The notes below the pieces were generated by a model. It was not told the DNA's origin. It did no database searches and was given only the letters and a program-made list of their open reading frames with translations. This document shows, piece after piece, positions 1 to 7,563 of a DNA stretch of 64,000 bases. Numbering within the stretch: position 1 is the stretch's first letter; every line of letters starts with the position of its first letter. The position numbers and the translations under genes were made by a program. The stretch comes from Paenibacillus dokdonensis. GTDB taxonomy: Bacteria > Bacillota > Bacilli > Paenibacillales > Paenibacillaceae. The stretch covers positions 576,501 through 640,500 of the forward strand of contig NZ_STGQ01000003.1 in the NCBI RefSeq assembly GCF_004916975.1, in the 5' to 3' direction.

Positions 1-1236
1 GAATTCTTCAATAACAGCAATGAGAATGGCCGCTCTGACATGCCCGGCCGGATCAGACTGCATCCCGGTAATGTCCAGCCACTCATGCTCAAGCAGCCAA
101 GCGATGGGCAAAGCTACAACTGCCGAAGCTGCAAAAATTATGACTACACGCATAACCCGAAAGCCCAGCAGCTGGGAGCTGCGCATATACGCCACAAAGG
201 ATACAGGACCTACAAATCCACCGGACAGAAGGGCCGCATAGATCCAGATGGGCTGCTTCAGCCAGGCTGCAAGTACCGTGAACACTATGAAAATCCCGCC
301 GAGTCCGAGGAGAATATCCATCCAGCGTTCCCTTTTAGCAGATGGAGGTGCAGGGATAGCCGCATCCAGGCCCGTTCCGCTCTGTGCTGTTTGTTCCTTG
401 GGCTCCTCTGAGAACTGCAGCTTGGATTTCACGGTCTCATTCAAGAGATCAGGCCGGCGGATGCGCAGCACCTCATGGAACTGCCGTCTGACCGGTTCAT
501 ACTGCTGGAGGACAAAATGAAATTCATCCCTGCCCATCACCATCAGCTCACCATTTTCCAGTGCCGTGATGGTCCCTGTATTCGCTGCGCCTGTCAGCAA
601 ATCCATCTCGCCGAAATAATCCCCAGCTTCATATACGGCCTTCTTCCGGCGTCCGGAGCGGACCTCAAATCGGCCTTCCGCGATCATATAGAACCTGTCA
701 GCCATCACGCCTTCCGTCACTATCACGTCGCCTTTATAGACCTTCCGCCTTACGGTGACTTCGGCCAGCCCGCGAAGCTCGGCATTCGGAATTGCAGCCC
801 AGATCGTCGCTTTGCTGAGCATGGCATGCATCGTCCGGATCCGTGCCGAAAAGGATAAGCTTTCATGAAACATCGGGCTTGCCGCAGCCAGTCGGCTAAA
901 GGCATTCTGTTCCAGCCGGAGCGCTTTAACCTCACCGATTGCTTGCACGCCTGAGGTTCTCTTTTCCTCGAGAAAAAGAGCCACCTCGCCGATCAGCGCG
1001 CCTTCGCCCAGAACATCCAGCGTAACCGATTGTCCGACCAAATTTCGGGAGACCACCTGAACCTGCCCGTCCATGACGAAATAACATGAGTTACCGTAGC
1101 TGCCCTCCACAATCAGGCTGTCTCCGTCGTGGAAGCTCTCTTCATGCATTGACATAGCTGCCCCTTCCAGCTCGGGAACGGGTACACCACGAAAAAGCGG
1201 GTGGCCTCGTAAAAAATCTACCGCCATCATTGTCAT
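1..1236 (-). CDS. Dual cyclic-nucleotide-binding-domain membrane protein, PrsW-like C-terminus (partial, runs off left edge)
   Basis: My reverse-strand translation is open from an ATG at 1236 to the window edge (412 codons, no stop). Two cNMP-binding-like beta-barrels are visible, about residues 8-95 (GEGALIGEVALF) and 140-235 (AGDYFGEMDLLTG). A Pro/Ala linker follows, then at least three hydrophobic helices. The last visible residues, AAILIAVIEEF, resemble the first glutamate motif of PrsW-type intramembrane proteases. The gene probably encodes a membrane protein whose cytoplasmic sensor domains gate a protease or related membrane domain; this is inferred. A GGAGAG ribosome site precedes the ATG at 1236; in-frame ATGs also lie at 1242, 1230 and 1227. 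The next gene upstream on this strand (1315-1908) ends in a terminator, so this gene has its own transcription unit. The C-terminal half is not in the window. Confidence 0.75.
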   Translation of the reverse strand, partial: MTMMAVDFLRGHPLFRGVPVPELEGAAMSMHEESFHDGDSLIVEGSYGNSCYFVMDGQVQVVSRNLVGQSVTLDVLGEGALIGEVALFLEEKRTSGVQAIGEVKALRLEQNAFSRLAAASPMFHESLSFSARIRTMHAMLSKATIWAAIPNAELRGLAEVTVRRKVYKGDVIVTEGVMADRFYMIAEGRFEVRSGRRKKAVYEAGDYFGEMDLLTGAANTGTITALENGELMVMGRDEFHFVLQQYEPVRRQFHEVLRIRRPDLLNETVKSKLQFSEEPKEQTAQSGTGLDAAIPAPPSAKRERWMDILLGLGGIFIVFTVLAAWLKQPIWIYAALLSGGFVGPVSFVAYMRSSQLLGFRVMRVVIIFAASAVVALPIAWLLEHEWLDITGMQSDPAGHVRAAILIAVIEEF

Positions 1237-1255
1237 TTCCATCTCTCCATACACG

Positions 1256-1284
1256 AAAAGAATCCGCCGTACGGCAGATTCCTC
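1256..1284 (-). terminator. Intrinsic terminator after the 1315-1908 gene
   Basis: On the minus strand the stem GAATCTGCCG/CGGCGGATTC is followed by TTTT. It lies about 30 bases beyond the stop of the upstream minus-strand gene and before the start of the left-edge gene. Confidence 0.75.
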
Positions 1285-1314
1285 TCTTTGATCATTAATG
1301 TTTTAAACTTCATT

Positions 1315-1908
1315 TTATCTCATATTACCAATAATGCTGTTTCGGGAATCCTGCATCTTCTTAACGAAATTTGTCATCGTGTCAAAAGCCTCATTGCGTT
1401 TGTTGCTCATCGACTGAAGACGCAGCATATCCATCTGCTGGCTATTCGATAACGAGTCTATTTTACCTTTTAAATCCTGACTCATTTTGTCCAGCTCGTC
1501 CTTCGTATAGCTTGTCTTGCTTCCGTCCCCAAGACCTTGTTCAGACAGTTTACTGTTAATGTCGCTCGGAAGATCGTACTGTCCGGTTGCATTATCCTGG
1601 GATCTGACGTCATTGACACTGGACAGCAGGTCATTAACGCTCGCAATTTGTGAATTGCGATTCTGAACTTCCGTCATCTGCTGATTCAGCTGCTGCTCCA
1701 ACAAAGACGTCCGCTGTTCCTGAACAGCCATCAGCGCCGTTTCAATATCCATGCTGCTAATATCAATCTGTCCAACGGAGTTGCTCGTTCCGCCGCCCAC
1801 AGCCTGCTTTACCGACTGATAGGCTTGATCATTCATCATAATGCCTGTTCCTGCAACGACGCCAATCACCAAAGAAGCGGCTGTCGTTAAAATTATTCTA
1901 CGATTCAT
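1315..1908 (-). CDS. Small exported or membrane-anchored helical protein, type III needle-tip-like
   Basis: A protein of 197 residues starting at ATG 1908, eight to nine bases after a GAGG ribosome site; an upstream in-frame TTG at 1923 is less likely. Residues 1-25 form a hydrophobic signal or anchor segment (ILTTAASLVIGVVAGTGIMM). The rest is almost wholly helical: an N-terminal coiled coil (MDIETALMAVQEQRTSLLEQ), a polar middle, and a C-terminal helix containing LQSMSNKRNEAFDTMTNF and ending DSRNSIIGNMR. From memory, this helix pattern and the IIGNMR end resemble Gram-negative type III secretion tip or filament proteins (Bsp22/EspA-like). That likeness is unverified, and no other secretion genes are nearby. 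Function is unknown. It forms a single-gene unit ended by the terminator at 1256-1284 and is divergent from the methyltransferase. Confidence 0.75.
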   Translation of the reverse strand: MNRRIILTTAASLVIGVVAGTGIMMNDQAYQSVKQAVGGGTSNSVGQIDISSMDIETALMAVQEQRTSLLEQQLNQQMTEVQNRNSQIASVNDLLSSVNDVRSQDNATGQYDLPSDINSKLSEQGLGDGSKTSYTKDELDKMSQDLKGKIDSLSNSQQMDMLRLQSMSNKRNEAFDTMTNFVKKMQDSRNSIIGNMR

Positions 1909-2220
1909 CAGCCCTGACCTCAATTCATCGATTCTTAAATTCTACTATAAAAAATGATAGCAAAAACAGGAAATAATAACAATCCAATATGTACCATTTT
2001 TTCCCTTGATTAGACGTATTTTTCAATATAAAATGAGCATAATCTTTCAAATGGGGTGAACCGGATGGCATTCCGTATCGTTCGAGGTATTTAGTTGCCG
2101 GGCTGGGTTAAAACGCGTACCAGCTATCAAGGGGGCCGTCTGTCCTCTGATCGTATATCAACTGATATTTTTGAAGGATATATTACAGCTATTCAATCCA
2201 CTTGGAAGGCGGTATACAAT
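1909..2220. other. Divergent intergenic region, 312 bases
   Basis: Separates the minus-strand helical protein from the plus-strand methyltransferase and must hold both promoters. It is AT-rich in its first half. I see no convincing sigma-A pair, RNA gene or inverted repeat. An in-frame TTG at 2095 could extend the methyltransferase, but the extra residues look non-coding. Confidence 0.5.
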
Positions 2221-2970
2221 ATGAAGGCAATCGATTACAAGCAATTTTACAATACAGTTGGACGCATGAACGGATGGGACTTCAGCAGATTGAATGTGAC
2301 TGTGGATGGAGCGGCGTGGGATTTCTACGATGAAGTGACCTCGTTATGCAAACCTGGGGATATCCTGCTGGATATCGGTACCGGCGGAGGTGAATCGCTG
2401 TTATCCATTTCGGATTCGGCTTTACTGCTGGTCGGAATCGACCACTCTAAGGGCATGATGGAGACAGCGGCCAGCAATCTTAAGAAGTCCGGCAGATCTA
2501 ATGTACGCTTTTTGCAAATGGAGGCATCTCAGCTGCAATTCCCCCCAGACTTTTTTAATATGATCTCCTGCAGACATTCGGAATTCCATGCCGGGGAAGC
2601 CGCGAGGGTACTCGCAAGCGATGGTGTATTTCTTACCCAGCAGGTCAGCGAGCATGACAAAATGAACCTCAAGCAAGCCTTTGGAAGGGGCCAAGCATGG
2701 GAAAGCGGGAAAGGGAAGCTCAAGGCTCGTTATATTTCTGAGCTGAAGGAAGTCGGTTTTTCCCGAATTCAGGCTCTTGAATACAACGCTACCGAATATT
2801 ATCAAACCGCCGAGGATCTCGTCTTCCTGTTAAAATATACTCCCATTGTGCCGGGCTTTGGACAAAATGAAATGGATTTTCAAGTTCTGCGCCAGTTTAT
2901 TGAAGAGCATCGAACAGAAAAGGGAATTCGAACGAATTCAGAGCGCTTCATGATTATAGCCAGAAAATAA
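2221..2970 (+). CDS. Class I SAM-dependent methyltransferase
   Basis: A protein of 249 residues. The SAM-binding motif I is clear (ILLDIGTGGGESLL, about residue 50), followed by the acidic motif II (LVGIDHSKGMME) and a DxxQLQFPP-like motif III region. The C-terminal part (YISELKEVGFSRI) is typical of small-molecule methyltransferases of the UbiE/YcgJ kind. It transfers a methyl group from SAM to an unknown substrate in the cytoplasm. I chose ATG 2221, which follows GGAAGG by about eleven bases; a TTG at 2095 is in frame but unsupported. It stands alone, with a strong terminator directly after the stop and the helicase gene converging from the other side. Confidence 0.85.
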   Translation: MKAIDYKQFYNTVGRMNGWDFSRLNVTVDGAAWDFYDEVTSLCKPGDILLDIGTGGGESLLSISDSALLLVGIDHSKGMMETAASNLKKSGRSNVRFLQMEASQLQFPPDFFNMISCRHSEFHAGEAARVLASDGVFLTQQVSEHDKMNLKQAFGRGQAWESGKGKLKARYISELKEVGFSRIQALEYNATEYYQTAEDLVFLLKYTPIVPGFGQNEMDFQVLRQFIEEHRTEKGIRTNSERFMIIARK

Positions 2971-3008
2971 AAAAACAGGCTGTCTGCTGACGCAGACGGC
3001 CTGTTCTT
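2971..3008. terminator. Bidirectional terminator between methyltransferase and helicase
   Basis: Near-perfect stem AACAGGC(T)GTCTGC / GCAGAC(G)GCCTGTT with a three-base loop, A-rich on the left and T-rich on the right. It can end both converging genes. Confidence 0.85.
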
Positions 3009-3064
3009 ATTCAGCTGCAGCTTGGCTCAACATTGGCAAGCTGCAGTTATAAAGCTTGTCTTAT

Positions 3065-4555
3065 CTAATTGAATCTGCTCGCTTTGCTGCCCTTCCGGCT
3101 CCAATCGGTTTTGGGCTTGCGCTCCGGATTTACTCTGGGCTTGCGCTCCGGATTTACTCTGGGCTTGCGAGCCGGATTTTCTTCTGTCTTACGAGCCGTG
3201 CTTTCCTTGGAATTACGGGATTGGAATCCTTTGGAGCTGCGAGCTGAAGCATCCTTGGAATAACGAGCCTGGCCTTCATTCGGCTTACGAGCTGTATTAT
3301 CCTTCGAATTTCGAGCTTGGCCATCATTTGGCTTACGAGCCGGGCTTGCCTTGGGCTTGCCTGATTTAGCTGTTCCTGAATTCGCTGGCCGTTCTGACTT
3401 TGCAGACTTCGAGGATCTTGGCATCGGAAATTCATGATCCTTCACTTCCGGAATGCTCTTTCCGATCAGCTTCTCAATATCCTTCAGGAACGGAAGCTCG
3501 TCCACTTCACAAAAGGAGATCGCAGTCCCGCTCAGCCCTGCTCTACCGGTACGGCCAATCCGATGCACGTAGGTTTCGGGAATATTAGGCAGGTTAAAGT
3601 TGATAACATGAGAAAGCTCATCAATATCGATTCCTCTAGCGGCGATATCCGTCGCAACCAGCACACGCGTTACTCCACTCTTGAAATTCTTTAATGCAAT
3701 CTGACGGTCTGTTTGAGATTTATTTCCATGGATAGCCTGAGCCGCCACATTCACTTTCTTCAAATCACGTACAACCCGATCTGCACCGCGCTTTGTGCGC
3801 GTAAACACGAGCGCCGAAACGATCGATTCATCCTTCAGCAATTCGTTCAGCTGCTTCTGCTTATTTCCCGTGGCCAGCAAATATACAGATTGCTTGATCC
3901 GATCCGCAGTTGAAGACACAGGGGTAATTTCTACTTTAACCGGGTCCACCAATAGAGTTTTTACCAATTTGGATATTTCCGGAGGCATCGTGGCCGAGAA
4001 GAACAGTGTTTGCTTTTTGCTCGGCATTTTGGTGATGATTCTCTTCACATCATGAATGAAGCCCATATCGAGCATCCGGTCCGCTTCATCCAGCACTAAT
4101 ATTTCCACATGCTGCAGATCGATACGTTTTTGATTAATCAAATCGATAAGTCTGCCCGGCGTTGCAATAATGATATCTGCACCTTGCTGAAGCGCCCGCT
4201 CCTGCACTTTCTGGGAAACGCCGCCAACAATCGCGGAGCAGCGTATTTCCGTAAATTGGCTATACGCCTTGATATTATCGGCAATTTGCAGGGCAAGTTC
4301 TCGGGTTGGTGTCAAAATCAATGAACGAATACGGCGAACCGCACCGGGTTTATTAGGCTTTTCACTTAATAGCTGGATCGTCGGAACCGCAAACGCGGCC
4401 GTTTTCCCCGTTCCCGTTTGAGCGCAGCCAAGTAAGTCTCTGCCAGCCAGTACGGCCGGAATCGATTGTTCCTGTATAGGTGTTGGCTTGGCATAGTTCT
4501 CTTTTGCTAAAGCTTTTAAAATCGCAGGGGCGATATTCAAATCATTAAATGTCAT
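3065..4555 (-). CDS. DEAD-box ATP-dependent RNA helicase (CshA/RhlE-like)
   Basis: A protein of 496 residues from ATG 4555 behind GAAGGAGATAAC; the open frame reaches 4681, but that extension has no ribosome site. Helicase motifs are complete: Q motif (PTPIQEQSIP), I (AQTGTGKT), Ia (PTRELALQ), II (DEAD in VLDEADRMLD), III (SAT), IV/V and VI (HRIGRTGR). After about residue 375 comes a low-complexity basic tail of some 95 residues built from variants of ARKPNEGQAR, SKDxxAR and VNPERKPR. Such tails bind RNA nonspecifically. The role is RNA duplex unwinding in ribosome assembly, mRNA decay or cold adaptation, as for the family. The 5' leader contains a terminator-like hairpin (4646-4673) that may attenuate the gene. 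Confidence 0.93.
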   Translation of the reverse strand: MTFNDLNIAPAILKALAKENYAKPTPIQEQSIPAVLAGRDLLGCAQTGTGKTAAFAVPTIQLLSEKPNKPGAVRRIRSLILTPTRELALQIADNIKAYSQFTEIRCSAIVGGVSQKVQERALQQGADIIIATPGRLIDLINQKRIDLQHVEILVLDEADRMLDMGFIHDVKRIITKMPSKKQTLFFSATMPPEISKLVKTLLVDPVKVEITPVSSTADRIKQSVYLLATGNKQKQLNELLKDESIVSALVFTRTKRGADRVVRDLKKVNVAAQAIHGNKSQTDRQIALKNFKSGVTRVLVATDIAARGIDIDELSHVINFNLPNIPETYVHRIGRTGRAGLSGTAISFCEVDELPFLKDIEKLIGKSIPEVKDHEFPMPRSSKSAKSERPANSGTAKSGKPKASPARKPNDGQARNSKDNTARKPNEGQARYSKDASARSSKGFQSRNSKESTARKTEENPARKPRVNPERKPRVNPERKPKTDWSRKGSKASRFN

Positions 4556-4645
4556 GTTATCTCCTTCATTTTGAACACAAGTATTCTGAAGCACGTCATG
4601 CGCCGTTCTTTTTTTCATAACACATAACGATACCATGACGAGTGC

Positions 4646-4673
4646 AAAAAAAAAAGCGGAATATTTCTCCGCC
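4646..4673 (-). terminator. Terminator-like hairpin in the helicase 5' leader
   Basis: On the minus strand GCGGA / TCCGC around AAATAT is followed by ten Ts. It lies 90 bases before the helicase ATG and after another terminator at 4734-4778. It is therefore either a second stop for the upstream gene or an attenuator of the helicase mRNA. Confidence 0.65.
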
Positions 4674-4733
4674 TCCATCATGAACGCATGAAAGTCTGAT
4701 ACTTCGCTGCTGACAGATCGTATATGTGCGGTT

Positions 4734-4778
4734 AAAAAAAGCGAAGCACCGGAATTACTCCCGATGCTTCGCTTACTT
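4734..4778. terminator. Terminator after the IDEAL-domain gene
   Basis: Stem GCGAAGCA / TGCTTCGC with an imperfect CCGG/CCG extension. A run of seven As on the left becomes Ts on the minus strand. It sits directly after the stop codon of the 4779-5156 gene. Confidence 0.85.
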
Positions 4779-5156
4779 TTATTTATTCTCGTATGAGCCT
4801 AACCGATTGATCCGCGAGCCGTTGATCCGGAATTCCTTGGTCTTCCCCTTTTCATTCTTCAGGGTGTTCATCCGGTCCGTCAACTCGTTAAACCAAGCTT
4901 CATCAGATGTCGACAAAGCAAGATCAATCAGACTTTCGAGGTTCTTCTTATCTCCAAGCGGATTTACCGGAAGCTGCTTCAGCCAGGAACCGCGCAGAGC
5001 AATGGATCTGCCTACCGCCCTCGTATTGTCCGATTGAACGATGCGTACTCGAACGATCTCTTGCTGGGTACCCACTGTTTCAATGTATCCGTGAACGAAC
5101 TCACCTTCTACCGTCTTTCCTTGGACCCAATCGCCAATATCGAATGTCATCATCAT
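4779..5156 (-). CDS. IDEAL-domain protein
   Basis: A protein of 125 residues starting at the first of three consecutive ATGs (5156), behind a weak GGCGGTGG site. Residues 1-60 look like a small beta-barrel (FDIGDWVQGKTVEGEFVHGY, then VRVRIVQSDN). Residues 72-95 (LESLIDLALSTSDEAWFNEL) match the IDEAL domain, a short helical motif found in Firmicutes proteins. The function of this domain is not established; in other bacilli it occurs beside small regulatory proteins. The protein is cytoplasmic, with no signal peptide. It is a single-gene unit with its own terminator. Confidence 0.8.
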   Translation of the reverse strand: MMMTFDIGDWVQGKTVEGEFVHGYIETVGTQQEIVRVRIVQSDNTRAVGRSIALRGSWLKQLPVNPLGDKKNLESLIDLALSTSDEAWFNELTDRMNTLKNEKGKTKEFRINGSRINRLGSYENK

Positions 5157-5296
5157 CCACCGCCTATCTCAAAGTTTTTATGGTAACTGTAATTAAAGTA
5201 GTAACAAAGGATGTACTGTAATCATACTAAATACAGTTATTAATGTCAAATTCAATGGCCTACGTTAATTGATTACCTTCTTAATAGTATTTACCC

Positions 5297-5335
5297 AAAA
5301 AAAGACATCAAGCCTCATCCGCTTGATGTCTTTTT
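5297..5335. terminator. Terminator after the sensory-rhodopsin-transducer-like gene
   Basis: Perfect ten-base stem GACATCAAGC / GCTTGATGTC with A-run on the left and T-run on the right. The minus-strand gene ends at 5361. Confidence 0.85.
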
Positions 5336-5360
5336 CACTTTAATTAGAATGAACTTGGCC

Positions 5361-5726
5361 TTACTTAACTGGAAATGCCATCACACTCATGAGGGCATTC
5401 TCTGCTTGAGTGGCATCGAGCCGGCTGTACTGCACATACACAGGAGCGCTGCCGATAACCTCCATCGCATAGGGCACGCCTACCGGAATATGCTCTCCCC
5501 CCGCATTCAAGGAAGCCGTATGGATATGCTTGGTCCGCTGCCCAGGAACAGCAGCCGTCATGCCAAGCAATGGTTCCCGGTCTTCAAAAAAGACATTGAC
5601 CGTCACCGTCACTTCTTCCTGGCTTAGATTCAATACACATACGGATTCATGACTTTGCAGCTGTCCGCTGCTGACCGGAGGGATATATCCATCCGGGATA
5701 ATCCACTGCAGCTCGCCTTTTGACAT
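5361..5726 (-). CDS. Anabaena-sensory-rhodopsin-transducer-like protein
   Basis: A protein of 121 residues from ATG 5726 (MSKGELQW); an upstream in-frame ATG at 5771 adds unsupported residues. The signature pieces match what I recall of the Anabaena sensory rhodopsin transducer fold: WIIPDGYIPP near the start, SHESVCVLNL, then RTKHIHTASL, and near the end VYVQYSRLDATQAENAL. The family is a small soluble all-beta tetramer. In most Firmicutes it occurs without a rhodopsin, and carbohydrate or DNA binding has been proposed. No rhodopsin gene is visible here. It is monocistronic and is divergent from the broken kinase gene at 5943. Confidence 0.85.
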   Translation of the reverse strand: MSKGELQWIIPDGYIPPVSSGQLQSHESVCVLNLSQEEVTVTVNVFFEDREPLLGMTAAVPGQRTKHIHTASLNAGGEHIPVGVPYAMEVIGSAPVYVQYSRLDATQAENALMSVMAFPVK

Positions 5727-5942
5727 GTTATCTTCACTCCGCTTCTTAAAGATTCGAGTGTTCCTATTCAAAGATTTCGTGTCAAAAACCGATTATCCTT
5801 TACATACTATGCAGATGAATGCACGATTCCGTTCTACTTGTTTAAAAAACAGACTCCGGAATGGATCTCCTCATATTGACAGCGTTTACATGACGGTGAC
5901 ATAATGTGTACTAAATTCCACATCAGCAGGGAGAAGGTAGCC

Positions 5943-6264
5943 GTGCAGAAATGGTTTGTGAATTTCAAGCATATGAAAATCAGAAACAAACTGTCTATTC
6001 TCATTGCCTTTATCGTTGCGATGACCTTTGCATTTGCGCTGATCGTGCAGCAGTATGCCTTTTCAGTCTATGACGAGCAGCTATACCTTAAATCCTCACG
6101 GGTGCTGCACCTATCCTCCTCTGCCATCGAAAAGGAGCTGGAACGGATCGAGCAGCTGTCCTTCAACATCATTACCGACACTCAAATCCAATCCCTGCTC
6201 CGCTCCATATCAGACAGTGTAGAGTGCGACAAGCAATATTCAGCAGCATCTCATTTAAAATGGA
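5943..6264 (+). pseudogene. 5' fragment of a YesM-type sensor histidine kinase, cut by CRISPR array 1
   Basis: It begins at GTG 5943 behind GGGAGAAGG. The translation starts VQKWFVNFKHMKIRNKLSIL, then one transmembrane helix (about residues 17-40) and the start of an extracellular sensor domain (SSAIEKELERIEQLSFNII). This is the usual N-terminus of kinases paired with AraC-type regulators next to sugar importers. After about 107 codons the frame runs straight into the first CRISPR repeat at 6265. The remaining sensor, HAMP and kinase domains are absent there, and I do not find them to the right of the island. It must be non-functional. The junction suggests a deletion that joined the trailer end of the array to the kinase gene. 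Confidence 0.8.
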
Positions 6265-6442
6265 ATTTCAATCCACGCACCCACGTAGGGTGCGACGCCT
6301 GTGGTAGCCCGACAAGACTCGGCGAATATATTTCAATCCACGCACCCACGTAGGGTGCGACCTGGATCGTCTACACTTAGTTGGACAGAAAAAATAAGGG
6401 CTTGTAGAATAAAATTATCAAGCTAAGGAGCGGAATTCTACA

Positions 6443-6727
6443 ATGCCAAAACAACAACGACGTACATTTACAGCCGAGTTCAAAAAACAAATGGTGCAGC
6501 TCTATGAAAACGGGAAATCCCGAGCAGCGATTGTGGAGGAATATGACCTCACGGCATCTGCTTTAGACCGCTGGATCAAGCAATCCAACAGCACAGGCTC
6601 CTTCAAGGAGAAGGACAACCGCTCTGCAGAAGAAAATGAGCTGATCGACTTGCGTAAAGAGATTCAACGACTCAAGATGGAGAACGACATTTTAAAGCAA
6701 GCCGCGCTGATCATGGGACGAAAGTAG
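6443..6727 (+). CDS. IS3-family transposase OrfA
   Basis: A protein of 94 residues with the OrfA plan: an N-terminal helix-turn-helix (RRTFTAEFKKQMVQLYENGK, then EYDLTASALDRWIKQ) that binds the terminal repeats, and a C-terminal leucine-rich coiled coil (ENELIDLRKEIQRLKMENDI) for oligomerisation. An AAGGAGCGG ribosome site lies before ATG 6443. The end KQAALIMGRK and the GAAAG sequence at the stop fit a programmed -1 frameshift into OrfB, which lies in the -1 frame. The frame is intact. Confidence 0.9.
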   Translation: MPKQQRRTFTAEFKKQMVQLYENGKSRAAIVEEYDLTASALDRWIKQSNSTGSFKEKDNRSAEENELIDLRKEIQRLKMENDILKQAALIMGRK

Positions 6728-6768
6728 CTATCATCCAGAACAACCGTGATAAATACTCGGTATCAGCA

Positions 6769-7563
6769 ATGTGTGACGTCCTGCAAATCGCAAGGAGTAC
6801 ATTCTATTATGAAGCCAAAGAACAAGTGAATGAATACGATCTCACCGAATTTGTTGCGGAGATCTTCCACAAGAATCGTAGAGCATACGGTACATGCAAG
6901 ATCAAAGTAAAACTCCATGAGCGCGGATTCGTCGTATCCAGACGTCGAATTGGCCGAATCATGAAAGAGAAAGGTTTAGTCTCAACGTACACGGTAGCTC
7001 AATACAGGCCCCATCAAACGGCATGTAATGAAGCAACGACGACGAATGTCCTGAATCGTGAGTTTGAGCAAACGGAAGCCAAACGCTTCGTCGTCAGTGA
7101 TCTGACGTATGTGAAAGTCCAGGACCGTTGGCATTACATTTGTGTGCTGATGGATTTGTTTAATCGAGAAATTATTGGCCATAGTGCAGGTCCGAACAAG
7201 GACGCTGCTTTGATTTCCCGCGCCTTTGCGACGGTACAAGGCGATCTACGACAGATTCAGTGGTTTCATACCGACCGTGGTAGCGAGTTCAAAAATCAAA
7301 AGATGGACGAGCTTTTGAAGACGTTTAAAATTGGACGATCGTTAAGCATGAAAGGCTGTCCGTATGACAACGCTGTGGCTGAAGCCACCTACAAGATCAT
7401 GAAAACCGAGTTTGTGAACCAGATGAACTTCCAGAGTCTTCGTCATCTAGAGCTGGAGTTATCCGATTACGTCAACTGGTTTAACAACCATCGTATTCAT
7501 GGAACTTTAGGCTATATGACGCCTATTCAGTATCGCTATGAAGCCCTTAAAAAGGTTGTTTGA
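6769..7563 (+). CDS. IS3-family transposase OrfB (DDE integrase)
   Basis: An open frame of 264 residues from ATG 6769. In vivo it is probably made as an OrfAB fusion by -1 frameshifting near 6721-6724; the frame is open upstream to that point (VAIIQNNRDKYSVSAM). It carries the HTH_21 segment (RRAYGTCKIKVKLHERGFVV), then the rve catalytic core: first Asp in VVSDLTYVKV, second in WFHTDRGSEF, and the Glu in YDNAVAEATYKIMKTEF. It ends with the family's NNHRIHGTLGYMTPIQY. All catalytic residues are present, so the element may still move. Confidence 0.92.
   Translation: MCDVLQIARSTFYYEAKEQVNEYDLTEFVAEIFHKNRRAYGTCKIKVKLHERGFVVSRRRIGRIMKEKGLVSTYTVAQYRPHQTACNEATTTNVLNREFEQTEAKRFVVSDLTYVKVQDRWHYICVLMDLFNREIIGHSAGPNKDAALISRAFATVQGDLRQIQWFHTDRGSEFKNQKMDELLKTFKIGRSLSMKGCPYDNAVAEATYKIMKTEFVNQMNFQSLRHLELELSDYVNWFNNHRIHGTLGYMTPIQYRYEALKKVV

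Noticed and set aside
2095..2220. N-terminal extension of the methyltransferase from TTG 2095
   Set aside because: The extra residues look non-coding and ATG 2221 has a ribosome site.
4556..4681. N-terminal extension of the helicase to 4681
   Set aside because: It would translate through a terminator hairpin; ATG 4555 has a strong ribosome site and begins with the conserved Q-motif region.
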